Below are positions 21,100-32,597 of a stretch of 64,000 nucleotides of DNA, in pieces. The DNA is taken from positions 43,504,001 to 43,568,000 of the forward strand of contig CP142456.1 in NCBI GenBank assembly GCA_038049695.1. The letters are read 5' to 3'. Made by a program: the position numbers and the translations under genes. Below the pieces are notes generated by a model. It saw nothing but the letters and a program-made list of their open reading frames with translations, had not been told where the DNA came from and did not search any database. This DNA comes from Cinnamomum chago (Eukaryota; Streptophyta; Magnoliopsida; Laurales; Lauraceae). Position 1 is the stretch's first letter; the number at the start of each line of letters is the position of its first letter.

Positions 21100-22300
21100 T
21101 CCTATTTCACCATTTTGACATCTTTCCATCATTTGAAAGAAAACCTGAAACTACAGAACCTTAAACAAGTAAAATAGAACCTTAATATATTTAAAAACTC
21201 ATTAATAAAAAAAACCTTAATTCATCCCTAAATCACTCTTAACAAACCTTCAACATAAATCAAAACAAATCAAATCAATTAAGATCATAACCAAATTCCT
21301 TAGGCAGGATTATCAAACTTAGGTTGTTTGTACTTTAGGATTAGATTAGAATATCTTGCTAGATAGATTAGAGCATTAGGCTTCGTCCCATCACTTTTCC
21401 TGTTTCGTTAGGGGACCGGGAGAGCTGATGTGGGCGGTCTAGGACCTTAGGTTAGGGTCAATCCGATGATCAGTAATAAAGCACTAATCACGTAAATCTA
21501 AGTAAAATCCCCTATTTAGGCCCTTTTAGCCTCAATATCAAAAATCCCTAAAAACTACAAAACCCTACAAAATAAACCCAAAAAGTTTTTTCCTTTATTT
21601 CTTCCTCCACCTTAGGTGCCAGATATTTAATCGAACTTAATGATAAAAGGGAATGAAGAACTGATTTTTAAAATTGAATAAATGAGAATAATAAAATGAG
21701 ATGAGTGATTTCACACACTTTGCATATTTTTATTTCGGCCCATAGGCCACTCTAAAACAAACATCGGCCCATCGGCCGCCTCCAATCAATTACAACCCAT
21801 CGGCTTTTCACTTTTTATCACTCGTGTATCGCACACGAGAAACACAGAAATCACAAGTCAAAGTCTCATTTGCATCATCGTTTTGATTTAAAAAGTCAGC
21901 CTTTAAACCCTATTTTGCCAAGGGATTAGAAGGGGGTACCCAGGAACGGGGCCGATCCTCTTCTTAAATATTTGGCCACCCCCCCCCCCTTTATTTTCTT
22001 TATTTTAATTATTTTTTTATACTTGGATCCACTATGATTATGCTATGTGAGTATTAACTCTTATTTGGACTTTAACTCATAACCCTGAATTGACCTTATA
22101 TTAAAGAGACCCAAATTAATGTGACAGGAAAACCGTCGTGTATTGCCGGCAACACATTAGATGAGAGGAAGAACCCACTCATTTATTTTCTCCCATTCTT
22201 CTTCGGCTTTTGTCGAAGAACGGTCTTATGGCCGTTACCGTAGCTGGCGATCGTGATCCGTCGATTTTGAGGGTAGTCGGAATCCTCATTTTCGATGTAA
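21100..22300. other. Non-coding part of family D segment
   Basis: Contains a C run at about 21968-21978, three CGGCCCATCGGCC-like words (about 21736-21800) and no gene. It may include R/U5 sequence of the long LTR. Confidence 0.4.
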
Positions 22301-23044
22301 AATTTAAATAGCACATGTAGATGAATGGCGATTTCCCTCCCCTGGGGGATCAAAATTCACATCCGATAAAGTCATGCAAATCAGAGCACAAAGTTTCCTA
22401 TTTTTTGGAAAAGCCGAAGACTTTGTGGCCAATTTTATGCCAAGAGTCAAAACTAGGTCAAACGATGTCGGAATGACCTGAATTTGAGGTGAAGCCTCCT
22501 GAGCAGTAGATAGGACCAACCATGGGCTTTTGTTTGAGTTTTGAAGCCGTTTGGGGTCCCATCGCCCGTAGGGTTGATCTCGTCGCGTGGAAGTTGCTGC
22601 GCTTTGCTGTATGGTCAACCGATGTCCGATTGACTTGAAATTTGACAGGGAGCCTATTGTTAGGAATTTTGTGTATTGCAATTTGATGGATGCATTATCA
22701 TTCTAGCATCATTTGAATTTTTACACTTGTATTGATTTAGAAAAACTTGAAATCTTGATTTATACATGCATTGTTTTTAAGACTTGTAAAAAAGTTGATT
22801 TATGCATGTTTTGATTTTTAACTTGGATGCAATTAGATTTGAAAAGAAGTTTTATCGAATCAAGCTAGCCTATGTTTTAAATCTTTCAAATCATTTTAGG
22901 CTTTTTTATGTTTTCATGGTTTTAAACCTTTTGGTTTGATTTAAACCATGATTCCAAGCTTGATTCATTGGCCCAAAAATCCCACAAAGAAAAACCTTGA
23001 AATATGGACTTTTGTGGATTTTGGTCCCTGGGCCCTGGTTAACC

Positions 23045-23200
23045 CGTAGTGTGCTCGGTCGACTGAGCCCATGGACCCGGTCGACCGAGCACACATGGGG
23101 TCAACCGGGGCAAAGAGCCGTTGGCTCTTCCAACGGTCATTTTTCTGACCGTTTCAAGCCAGGTCGACCGGGCTCTGTACCAGGTCGATCGGGCACTCGC
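23045..23200. promoter_or_regulatory. Palindrome cluster (CGGTCGACCG) and MSA-like element upstream of the B1 TATA box
   Basis: Contains CTCGGTCGACTGAG, CCGGTCGACCGAG, AGGTCGACCGGG and AGGTCGATCGGG, each a full or decayed palindrome centred on GTCGAC. Between them TCCAACGGTCA (23129-23139) matches the plant mitosis-specific activator consensus bound by MYB3R factors, with a partial inverted copy at 23146-23154. All lie within 180 bases of TATAAATA. Confidence 0.65.
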
Positions 23201-23218
23201 AGAAACCCATTTTCTGGG

Positions 23219-23226
23219 TATAAATA
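23219..23226 (+). promoter_or_regulatory. TATA box of B1
   Basis: TATAAATA, conserved at 39588-39595 (B2), 41009-41016 (B3) and, in reverse, 32039-32046 (B5), always just downstream of the palindromes. Confidence 0.75.
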
Positions 23227-24785
23227 GTGGTTCATTCCTTTGAAAATTTTGAGGAACAAAGAGGCCCTCCTTGAGGTGTTTTGAGGCCAATCAAAGGGAA
23301 ATGAGCTAAGGGATGAAAGGGGTCATTTGGAAAGCTAAAGCTTGATTTCATTGAGTTAAATGACTAAGTAAGCTTTACTTTTCTTAATCATATGTTTTCA
23401 TGCTTTGCTTAATTATTGGTAAATCTTTTCTAGCATGATAAACTATGATTTGTTATGTCCTTAACATGTGTATGTTTTTTTAATTGATTTATTGTTTTGG
23501 ATGCATCACCTTGATTCAATTCAAGTAGTACTTAAATTGGTATATCTAAGTAAATCATGTTAATGAAAACATCTTTGAAATTATATTTACAAGTTATTTA
23601 TAACATGTGATTAGCATTCTTTCCTCAATCATAAATGTTTTTATGAGCTAAAACTTTCAAAAGCCTTAGGCATCCATTTATGAGCTTTCATTTTAAAATT
23701 GATTGAGGACATCATACATACACATTGTGCATTCATCTTTGCATTCATAGTGTGTATGTGTGTGAATTAGATTTTCACTTTCATATCCGCCTAATTAAGA
23801 GGCATTGTAATGAGCTATTAATTGTACCTCCATCAAGTGTATTATAGACACTATTTAGAGAGATAACCAACCTTTTGGTTGTAGAGGTTATTGCTTAGCC
23901 TAAGAAAAGCATAATGTAGAGGTTATTGCTTAGCCTTGAAAAGCATATTGAAAAGCATAAATAGTGGAATTCCGGTGGGGTGTTGGATCACAAGCCAGTA
24001 GTGGATGTAGGCATTGAGGCCAAACCAATATAAATCCTTGTGTGATGGTGTATGCTTTGTGGTGATTGTTTTTATTAGCTTCCACATATTGTTTGTTTAT
24101 CATCACTTGTGACTAATTTATTTTAAAGAAGTCAAAATTGGTTAAAATTGGTCATAATTGAAGCTCACCCTATTCACCCTCCCCCTCTAGGGTTCGGATC
24201 CAGGACTTTCACCTATTGGAGTCATTTTGAGAGGATCCGCTAGCTTGGTTTTGGATGTCATGGTCCCAGGGTGCTCCGTCGCCGGTAGCCTTGATTTTGT
24301 TTCGGAGCGTCAAAGTTTGGTCAAACGTTATCGGAATGACTTGAAATTTGACGTGCAGTCCTTTGAAAGCATGTTGAAGCCATCCATGTGCTCCGTTTGA
24401 TGAGTAATAGTCCTAGTGGTTCTCTCCGCCAAGATGCTTGATTTTACTGCTCAAGACTTGATGGAGGGTCAAACGCTGTCGGTTTGACTTGAAATTTGAC
24501 ATGGAGCCCTTTGGAAGTATTTTGAGACCATCCGTAGGCTCTGATCGAAGTTTTGATGTCTTCGACGCCATTGCCGCCAAGAGCGCCTATTCAGCTGCCG
24601 GAGGAGTGAAGTAGGGTCAAATGATGTTGGAATGACCCGAAATTTCATGTGAACCCCTCTTTTCGCTGTCTTGAAGGATCTTGCAGTTTTTGTTTGATTC
24701 TGACAAGATCTGAGGCTTGATGTAGAATTGTCTGTTTTGTAGTAGGATGCAACTTCTTGATGTTGAAGAGGCAAAGTGACATTTT

Positions 24786-24797
24786 TGGTGTCAACAG
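24786..24797 (+). other. Possible primer binding site of family D (tRNA-Ser type)
   Basis: TGGTGTCAACAG follows ACA and a TTTT spacer. It would match a TGGCGTCGACAG site, complementary to the 3' end of a plant tRNA-Ser, if two CpG sites had decayed to TpG and CpA. The call depends on that assumption. Confidence 0.3.
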
Positions 24798-25004
24798 GGA
24801 TAATATAGATAGATTCCATCTTGACCATTGGATGTTCCCACAGTCCTACTACCACGTACCCAAGACACCGAGGTGTTGACCTACAGTTGGCCTCACTCAT
24901 TGGTAACTCAAAGCAAATGAATAGACAGAAACTTGAGTTCATCAATGTTTTAGGATTGAGAGCCTATTGCTAAGGAATTATGAGAACAGTCTTTAAATCA
25001 AGAC
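24798..25004. other. Possible leader of family D element, cut by G1
   Basis: About 200 non-coding bases between the candidate primer site and the G1 insertion. The last five bases, AAGAC, may be the G1 target site, but the other side is outside the window. Confidence 0.3.
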
Positions 25005-26221
25005 TGTAAGACCCTATCCCGAGTGACCTCGATTAGTGCTGATTAAGTCGTGTTTTAGTTCTAAGTGTGATTAGGGATTTTGATTAAGTGGGGAATAGAA
25101 TATCTTTCGATATAGATTTAAGGAATTTTGAGTGCCTTTGTGACTAGTGGGGCCCTTTGGGGGTTCCTTTTTGTGACTTTGCGTGTACTTGATGATTTAT
25201 TTGGGATTCTTGTGTTTTATTGTTTCAATCCCATTTTATTTAACTCATTAGTCCCTACAACTTTTATGTTGATCCCGTGCCCGTTCGAGATCCCGAAACC
25301 CGACTTTCCTAGCATTGAGGGCAAAACAGTCATTGTGCACTAAATCTGTACTCAAAATTTAGTATCCCCGAAACCCGTGAAGCATATATTTTTTGAAAAC
25401 TAGATATTTCAACGATCACTTTTCTCTTCTTCATCGAATTCATCCGAAGTCCTGAAATCCATGATTTCAGCCCACAAAGGATTCTAGTGGTGGGACCCAG
25501 CTCCATCTTCTATAAAAAAAAGAACTCTCCTCCCTTTCCCCTTTTCTAACTCAACTCCAATCTTCACCTAGGGTTTCCTTTTCTTCCTTCTTCTCTTGCT
25601 TTCCTTCACCAAACCCACTACTAACCTTGCAGAAATTGAGAAATAGATATCCTCATCTTCTTCCTCACCACCATAGCTCTCCATTGATACCATTTTTGGA
25701 GAAAACCTCCCATTCCAAGACTCTCTTTGAGATCACCTTGCCCATTTGGAGAACCTACAAGTAAGCAACCCTCCCCATCTCTTAGATTTGTGTTCCTTTA
25801 GCCTTGAAGAGGTTCCATTTTCATTATTGAAAGGTTTCTCTTTCCATTTCTTATTTTGACCCATTTAGGGTTTGTTTTGGGGGGTTTTTGTGTGTAGCTT
25901 TGGATTTTGGCTTGGAGGAGTGTTTAGAGCTTGTCATTGATTTTCTTACTGGAGACCTAAGGCAAGTGGATGATTTGATTTTTTTTGAGCTTTCAATGGT
26001 TTTAAAAGAAGTGTGGTTGATTTTATTGTTTTTCCATACATGATTATTTATTGCATTGACTTGAAAGGAATGCTCATGAAAGAGCTTTGATAGTGTATTT
26101 ATTGTCATAGAAATGTATTGGTTCATGGCATTAAATCTTCTCTTGTTTTTAGTGCAAATGTGTTCTTGGTATAGTTGTTTCCTTCCCTACTTTCTTTGTA
26201 ATTGGATGTGATATTGTTGGA
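25005..26221 (+). other. Truncated 5' LTR of G1 (family A)
   Basis: Starts TGTAAGACCC and aligns with the first 1.2 kb of the LTR at 32959, including the TATA box TATAAAAA at 25511-25518. At 26221 it stops inside '...GATATTGTTGGAG' and continues directly as gag, with a two-base overlap AG. Compared with G3 the deletion removed about 3.1 kb (rest of LTR, primer site and most of gag). The plus-strand ORF at 25128 is chance. Confidence 0.9.
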
Positions 26222-26975
26222 GCAAGGGGCACAACGTCCAGCACCACCACATAACGTAATAGTTGTCCAGAACCAGGCAAGGCCACTTCAGCAACAAGCA
26301 CCACAACAGCAACAACATAGACCACAGTAGCAACAGCAACAGGCCCGTTATCAACAGGGATAGAATCAGAATCAGCGTCCCACACAACAGAACAGAAATG
26401 TCCACCAAGGCAGGCCACAACAAGCTTAGAATAGGCCACAACAACGAGGACAAATCTATACGGTTAATAGAGTTGATGTAGAGGCTACAGGCAATGTTGT
26501 GGAAGGTACACTCCCTGTTTGTGGGATAAAAGCTAAGATTTTATTTGACCCTGTGTCTACACACTCGTTTTTGTCTCATGCATGTTCTAAGTTGATTGAT
26601 GTGCATGATAGAGAACTTGAGTTCATTTTGGCTGTGGCAACCCCAATAGGTAAACAAGTTATTTGTAGAACCTTTTACCTTAGTTGTGCAGTTCAGATAA
26701 AAGTTGTTTTAACCGCATATCTCATTTTATTGGAGATATATGATTATGATGTCATCCTAGGGATGGATTGGCTGGCAGGGTATCATGCCACACTGGATTG
26801 TTTCCATAAGACCCTTACCTTCAAATTAGATGAGACACCAGCAGGGGTGTTGTTTCAGGGAGAGAGGAGAAATCCTCGTACAGGGTTTGTTTCAGCGTTG
26901 AAGGCTGATAGACTATTGAAAAGTGGATGTGAGGCATATTTGGCATTTATCACAGAGGATAAATGGTCATAAGGG
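26222..26975 (+). pseudogene. PR: G1 gag tail and protease
   Basis: Starts in the Gln-rich gag C-terminus (with CAG to TAG stops) and continues to the protease. The protease block reads LFDPVSTHSFLSH at about 26540-26580. The usual DPGS in the sister copies is DPVS here, so the active-site Gly is lost. The ILGMDWLAGY block (about 26755-26785) is intact. An in-frame TAA at 26970-26972 stands where G2 and G3 have CAA. Its first zinc knuckles are missing because of the deletion at 26221. Confidence 0.85.
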
Positions 26976-27872
26976 GTGGAGGAGATCCCAATTGTTTGGG
27001 AATTCCCAGATGTTTTTCTGGAGCAAATTCCAGTATTACCACCCATTAGAGTGATTGATTTCACTATTGAGTTGTTACAAGGGACTGCTCCGATTTCGAT
27101 TGCACCTTATAGAATGGCTCCGGCAGAATTGGGAGAATTAAAGACTCAGTTGCAAGAATTATTAGACAAAGGTTTTATGAGACCGAGCATTTCACCATGG
27201 GGAGCTCCAGTCTTGTTTGTCAAGAAGAAAGATGGTTCCATGAGAATGTGTATAGATTACAGAAGATTGAATCAAGTGATCATCAAGAGCAAATATCCAT
27301 TGCTAAGGATAGATGAATTATTTGACCGATTGCAAGGTGCTTCATACTTTTCGAAGATTGATTTGCTGAGAGTCAGAGAATCAGATGTGTTGAAAACAGC
27401 TTGCCGGACAAGAAATGGCCACCATGAGTTCCTAGTTATGCCATTTGGGTTGACTAATGCACCAGCGGTGTTCATGGCATTGATGAATAAGATATTTGCA
27501 CAGTATCTGGATCAATTTGTAATAGTATGCATTGACGATATTTTAGTGTACTCCAAGACTAAAGAAGAGCATGAAGAGCACTTGAGGATAGCATTGAAAC
27601 TCTTGAGAGAGAACCAGCTGTATGCAAAGCTCAACAAGTTTGAATTTTGGTTGGAACAAGTAGCATTTTTGGGGCACATCATCTCCAAGGAAGGATTGTC
27701 AGTAGATCCATCTAAGATTGAGGCAGTAGTGAATTGGGAAAGACCGAAGAATGTGACAGAAATCAGAAGTTTTCTGGGATTGGCAGGCTATTATCGGAGG
27801 TTTGTGCAAGGATTTTCGTCAATTGCATCACCATTGACGAAGTTGACAAGGAAGAATGTACCATATGTGTGA
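26976..27872 (+). pseudogene. RT: G1 reverse transcriptase
   Basis: Long 298-residue reading with the chromovirus RT blocks: [27 protein letters not shown]-like [43 protein letters not shown] and [12 protein letters not shown]. Relative to G2 and G3 an in-frame 18-base deletion removes RSGYHQ right after FSKIDL, a segment next to the first catalytic Asp. The catalytic block is CIDD where G2 has FIDD. The reading ends at TGA by a one-base deletion near 27850 that shifts the frame into RNase H. Confidence 0.9.
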
Positions 27873-28351
27873 CAAATCAGTGCGAAGATAGTTTCCAACA
27901 GCTGAAGAAGAGATTGACTACAGCACCAGTCCTTACTTTACCATCTGGAAGCGGCAGTTTCACCATTTTTACCGATGTTTCGAATGTTGGACTTGGTTGC
28001 GTGTTGATGCAAGAGGGAAAAGTTGTTGCATATGGATCCTGGCAGTTGAAAGATCATGAGAAGAATTATACCACCCATGATCTTGAGTTGACAGCGGTTG
28101 TTTTTGTGTTGAAAATGTGGAGACATTACCTCTATGGAGAGAAGTTCGAAGTCCACTCTGATCACCACAGCTTGCAGTACTTGTTTTCGCAGAACGAATT
28201 GAGCATGAGGCAGAGAAGATGGATGGAATACATCAAAGATTATGATTTTCCAATGAAGTATCACCCGGGGAAAGCTAATGTAGTTGCCGATGACTTGAGC
28301 AGAAAATCAGTAGGCTTGGCTAACATAAGTAGCACTTCTATTTTAGAATAA
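27850..28351 (+). pseudogene. RNH: G1 RNase H
   Basis: Follows RT in another frame. Motifs are [21 protein letters not shown] (first Asp), [22 protein letters not shown] (Glu) and [13 protein letters not shown] (Asp), ending with [15 protein letters not shown] (final Asp). TAA at 28349-28351 replaces CAA of G2. This copy has an uninterrupted sequence at the position where G2 and G3 carry the family B insertion, so it is the empty-site reference. Confidence 0.9.
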
Positions 28352-29942
28352 TTTGAAGAATTGAGTATAGACCTACAGCCACTAAGGAAGGGTGTATTGT
28401 TAGCTAACATGTCAGTGTCAGAGCCTTACTTCATTCAAAAGATCAAGGATAATCAGTTGCAAGATCCAGAGTTGGCCAAGATTTCAGAGCACATAGTAGA
28501 ACGTCCTGACTTCCATATTATTGATGGATTTTTGTACTACCGTGACTGTCTGTGTGTACCCAATATTGAAGATTTGAGGAATGATATCAGGACCGAGGCT
28601 CACAGCACAAAATACTCTATGCATCCAAGCAATACGAAGATGTATCAGAATTTGAAGGGTAGATTTTGGTGGAACAACATGAATAGAGAGATCGCAGCTT
28701 TTGTCTCCCGTTGCATGACTTGTCAGTTGATTAAGGCAGAACATCAGAGGCCTCCAGGACTGTTACAGCCGTTAGAGATTCCGGAATGGAAATCAGAGCA
28801 CATTACCATGGATTTTATTTCGGGGCTACCGAGGACCAGCAGAGGCAACGATGCGATATGGGACATTGTGGACCATCTCACCAAATTAGCTCATTTCATT
28901 CCTATGGACAGGGAAGAAGTTTCACATGCTACATTTGGCAGAGTTGTTTGTCAACGAGATTGTCAGTCGACATGGACAACTAGTTTCTATCACATCGGAC
29001 AGAGACAACAGATTTGTCTCAAGGTTGTGGAAGACATTACATGAGTCTATGGGTATAAAACTATAGTTCAGCACGGGTTATCACCCGTAGACAGATGGCC
29101 AGTCAGAAAGGACTATTCAAACTCTTGAGGATGTGCTCCGTGCTTGTGTATTGGATTTCATGACTCAATGGATGGAGACTCTACCGTTGTGTGAGTTTGC
29201 TTACAAGAATAGTTATCACTCTGGCATTAGGATGGCGCCTTTTGAGGCTTTGTACGGCAGAAGGTATAGGACACCTGTGTGTTGGGAAGAGGCCGGAATT
29301 CACAGATTTCATGGACCAACCATAGTGAGTAAGACTAGTGACAAAGTCAGACTGATTCAAGAACGTTTGAAAGTGGCCTGGAGTAGACAGAAAAGCTATG
29401 CAGATTGTCACCGAAGGGATTTACAGTTCAAAGAAGGAGATAAGGTTTTCTTGAAAGTGTCACCTACAAGGGGAACATTGAGGTTTGGACAGAAGGGCAA
29501 GCTATCATGGAGATACATTGGTCCGTACGACATTATGAGCAAGATCGGTGATGTGGCTTATAAATTAGCCTTACCACCCGAGCTATCCGGCGTACACAAC
29601 GTCTTTCATGTGTCTATGTTGAAAAAGTACTTCCCCGATCCTCTACATGTACTCCAGCATGACCCTTTGGAAATCCGAAAGAATGCTACATATGTTGAGA
29701 AGCTTGTTCAAATCATCGATAAGAAGGAACAAGAGTTGAGGATACAAACTATTCAATGGGTGAAAGTACTTTGGGAGAATCATGGACTGGAAGAAGCAAC
29801 GTGGGAACTATGAGATCAAGTGCAGAAAAAGTATCCACATGTTCTACCTGAGGTGAGTTATATTTCATTTGGTGGACCAAATGCCCTAAGGGGTGTTGGA
29901 TGTAAGACCCCGTCCCGAGTGACCTCGATTAGTGTTGATTAA
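28352..29942 (+). pseudogene. int: G1 integrase and chromodomain
   Basis: The zinc finger is at about 28600-28740 (AHSTKYSMHPSNTKMYQ, then CMTCQLIKAEHQRPPG). The core begins ITMDFISGLPRTSRGND. Frameshifts near 28900 and again near 29040-29100 break it, after which it resumes with FAYKNSYHSGIRMAPFEALYG. The C-terminal GPY/F module is YIGPYDIMSKIGDVAYKL, followed by ELSGVHNVFHVSMLKKY and the chromodomain (IQWVKVLWENHGLEEATWEL), which is thought to guide insertion to heterochromatin. TGA at 29811-29813 interrupts the chromodomain. The frame then runs across the LTR start to TAA at 29940-29942. Confidence 0.88.
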
Positions 29943-30388
29943 GTCGTGCTTTAGTTCTAAGTGTGATTAGTGGAATTTGATTAAGTGGGGAATATAATAG
30001 CTTTCGATATAGCTTTAGGGAATTTTGAGTGCCTTTGTGACTAGTGGGGCCCTTTGGGGGTTCCTTTTTGTGACGTTGCGTGTACTTGGGGATTTATCTG
30101 AGATTCTTGTATTTTATTTTTTTAATCTCATTTTATTTATCTCTTTAGTCCCTACAACTTTTATGTTGATCCCGTGCTCGTTCGAGATCCCGAAACCCAA
30201 CTTTCCTAGCACGGAGGGCAAAATAGTCATTGTGCACTAAATCTGTACCCAAAATTTGGTATCCCCGAAACCCGTGAAACATGTACTTTTTGGAAACAAG
30301 ATATTTCGACGATCACTTTACTCTTCTTTGTCGAATTCATCCAAAGTCCTGAAAACCATGATTTTAGCCCAGAAAGGATTCTAGTGGT
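29901..30388 (+). other. G1 3' LTR, first part
   Basis: Begins TGTAAGACCCCGTCCC and aligns with the other family A LTRs until it is cut by B5. The preceding AAGGGGTGTTGGA is a weak polypurine tract. The plus-strand ORF at 30025-30240 is chance. Confidence 0.9.
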
Positions 30389-32592
30389 TGTAATTCCACC
30401 TGGATCCGAACCCTAGAGGGGGGGTGAATAGGGTGAGCTTCTTTTATGACCAATTTTAACAATTTTAACTTCTTTAAAACAAACTAGTCACATGTGATGA
30501 TTATCAAACAATATGCGGAAGCTAATATAAACAATCACCACAAAGCAAGCACCATCACACAAGTATTTATAGTGGTTCGGCCTCAATGCCTACATCCACT
30601 ACCGGCTTGTGAACCAACACCCCACCGGATTTCCACTATTTATGCTTTTCAATAGGCTAAGCAATAACCTTTACAATATGCTTTCCAAGGCTTAGCAATA
30701 ACCTTACATTGATGTTTTTCAAGGCTTAACATCAACCTATACATTATGCTTTTATAGGCTAAGCAATAACCTCTTCAACCATAGGTTGGTTATCTCACTA
30801 AATTAGTGTCTAACATACACTTGATGGAGATTCATTTAAGCTCATTACATTGCCTCTTAAATAGGCGGATATGGAAGTGAAATACTAATACACACTCACA
30901 CTATGAATGCAAAGATGAAAACACATGAAGTGTGTGTGTGTGGTCCTCAATCATTTTGAAAATGAAAGCTCATAAATGTATGCCTAAGGCTTTTGAAAGT
31001 TTTAGTTCAAAAACATTTATGATTGAGGAAATAATGCAATCACATGTTAAAAGTAACAACTTGTTAATGATATCAAAGTTACACAAGTTGTATGAAATGG
31101 ATTAGCTCTAAACATGTGATGCATAGGGATGTCAATCAAATCACCAATGAAGCTCAAAACATAAAAATAGATTTGATTGAAAAGAGGGGACAAATCATAT
31201 GTAATTATAAGGACAACTTGAAAAAGATTTACCAATCTAAGTAAGGCAAGTTGTGAAGCATTAAAACAATAATACACATATGATTTGTAATGATGTTGGA
31301 TCCAAAACATAAGATACATTTGAGAGAGATTTTCTTATGATGGAAAAACAACACCCAAAGATTCAACAAAGTATATGAATCATGTTACATCTTTCATTAA
31401 CATGATCTACTTAGATTTACCAATAAAGTACTACTTTGATGAATCAATGGTGATGTATCCAAAACAATAGATCTATTCAAAATATAGAATATGCTAAGGA
31501 TACAACATATCATTTATTAACATGTTACAAAGATTTACCAATGATAAAACAAAACATGAAAACATATGATTTGTAAAGAGGTTGAGTCCAAAACATAAGA
31601 TAGTTTTGAAAGTGATTTTCTTATGATGGAAAACAACAACCAAAGATTCAACCAAGTATATGGATCATGTTACATATGATTTCAAAGGTTTTTACATTAA
31701 CATGATCTACTTAGATTTACCAAAGTTAAGTACTACTTGAATTGAATCATATGGTGTTGTATCCAAAACAATAAATCAACTCAAAACATAACACATGTTA
31801 AGGACACAACACAAACATAGTTTATCATGCTAGAAATGATTTACCAAAAATAAAACAAAAGCATGCAAACATATGATTAAGAAAGGAAGAGCCTACTTGG
31901 TGGTTTAACTTCATTAATCCAAGCTTTAGCTTTCCTAATCTTCCCCTTCATCCCTTGGTTCTCTTCCCTTTTGATATGCCTCAAATCCTCTCAAGGAGGG
32001 GTTAAAAATTCCCAACTTTTGGCAAGGGAAAGAACTCATATTTATAGGAAAAAGTGGCCAACGGCTAGTTCTCGGTCGACCGGCAAACAGGTCTCGGTCG
32101 ACCGGGAAGGCACAACGGTCAGATTTCTGACCGTTGGAGGTTTCAGTTCAAAACTGCAGAAATTACCTCCAGTTGTCTCGGTCGACCGAGACCTGCCTCT
32201 CGGTCGACCGGCAACACTGCCGGGACTCCCCCCTTTGCAAAAAATGCAACTTTTGCATATATGAAGGTTTTGCTTGGGGGACCTTTTTGCCTACAAAATC
32301 AAGCTTTAAAAACATGTTTTAAAGATTCTAATGGTTTTTAAAACATGACATAAAAAGCCTAAAAAGATTCAAAACTCATAGGCTAGCTTGATTTTCTAAA
32401 ACTCTTTTCTAAAACAAATGCATCCAAGATTAAAAACAAATCATGCATAAATCAAAACTTTTACAACTCTTAAAAGTAATGCATGAATAAATCAAGATTT
32501 CAAGTTTACTTAAAACCAATGCAAGTGTGTAAATCAAATGATGCTTGAATGATAATGCATCCATCAAATTGCAATCTATAAAAACCCTAACA
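30389..32592 (-). mobile_element. Solo LTR of family B (copy B5), reverse orientation
   Basis: Starts TGTAATTCCACCTGGATCC and ends AAAAACCCTAACA, 2204 bases, with the perfect duplication GTGGT at 30384-30388 and 32593-32597. The reverse strand reads as a family B LTR. It is longer than B1 by internal AT-rich tandem segments (31100-31900), where phrases such as ATGATCTACTTAGATTTACCAA recur. No gene. TATA is at 32039-32046 in reverse. Confidence 0.9.
32070..32215. promoter_or_regulatory. Palindromes (CGGTCGACCG) and MSA-like element of B5
   Basis: Four GTCGAC-centred palindromes (for example CTCGGTCGACCGAG) and the inverted pair AACGGTCAGA...TGACCGTTGG. TGACCGTTGGA at 32128-32138 is a perfect reverse match to the mitosis-specific activator consensus. 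CpGs are better preserved here than in B2 and B3. Confidence 0.65.
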
Positions 32593-32597
32593 GTGGT

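Larger units (their letters stand above)
22658..24211 (+). mobile_element. Solo LTR of family B (copy B1), Sirevirus-like
   Basis: Begins TGTTAGGAATTTTG and ends GGATCCAGGACTTTCA, 1554 bases, with perfect 5-bp duplications CCTAT at 22653-22657 and 24212-24216. It has no coding sequence. The 3' end motif ATTCACCCTCCCCCTCTAGGG and the palindromes upstream of the TATA box resemble Sirevirus (Ty1/copia) LTRs, which is inference from those features as no internal region is present in any copy here. Confidence 0.9.
22456..24760. repeat. Tandem repeat of about 150 bp, five copies, split by solo LTR B1
   Basis: The anchor GGTCAAACGATGTCGGAATG followed by TTGAAATTTGACATGGAGCC occurs at 22456, 22613, 24319, 24467 and 24615. 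When B1 and its 5-bp duplication (1559 bases) are removed the spacings are 157, 147, 148 and 148. The regular period confirms that B1 inserted into a pre-existing array. Minus-strand ORFs across it (22304-22681 and 24469-24945) are repeat artefacts. Confidence 0.85.
16521..24781 (+). mobile_element. Candidate very long LTR (family D), interrupted by solo LTR B1
   Basis: Begins TGTAGACACCTC, a typical LTR start, and may end ...AAGTGACA at 24781, followed by TTTT and a primer-site-like sequence. Without the B1 insertion and its duplication it would be about 6.7 kb, comparable with the longest LTRs known in the Ogre/Tat group. It has no ORF with a recognisable domain, a TATA box at 17988, palindromic repeats on both sides, and tandem repeats near its 3' end. 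No second copy is in the window, so the ends cannot be confirmed. The ORF at 17118-17702 is a by-product of the palindromic repeats. Confidence 0.4.

Noticed and set aside
24469..24945. 158-residue minus-strand ORF
   Set aside because: It spans the 150-bp tandem array, and related words occur in the reading at 22304-22681. No domain motif is seen.
26149..26453. Minus-strand ORFs opposite the gag tail
   Set aside because: They are antisense shadows of the CAA/CAG-rich gag tail and recur in G2 and G3 for the same reason.
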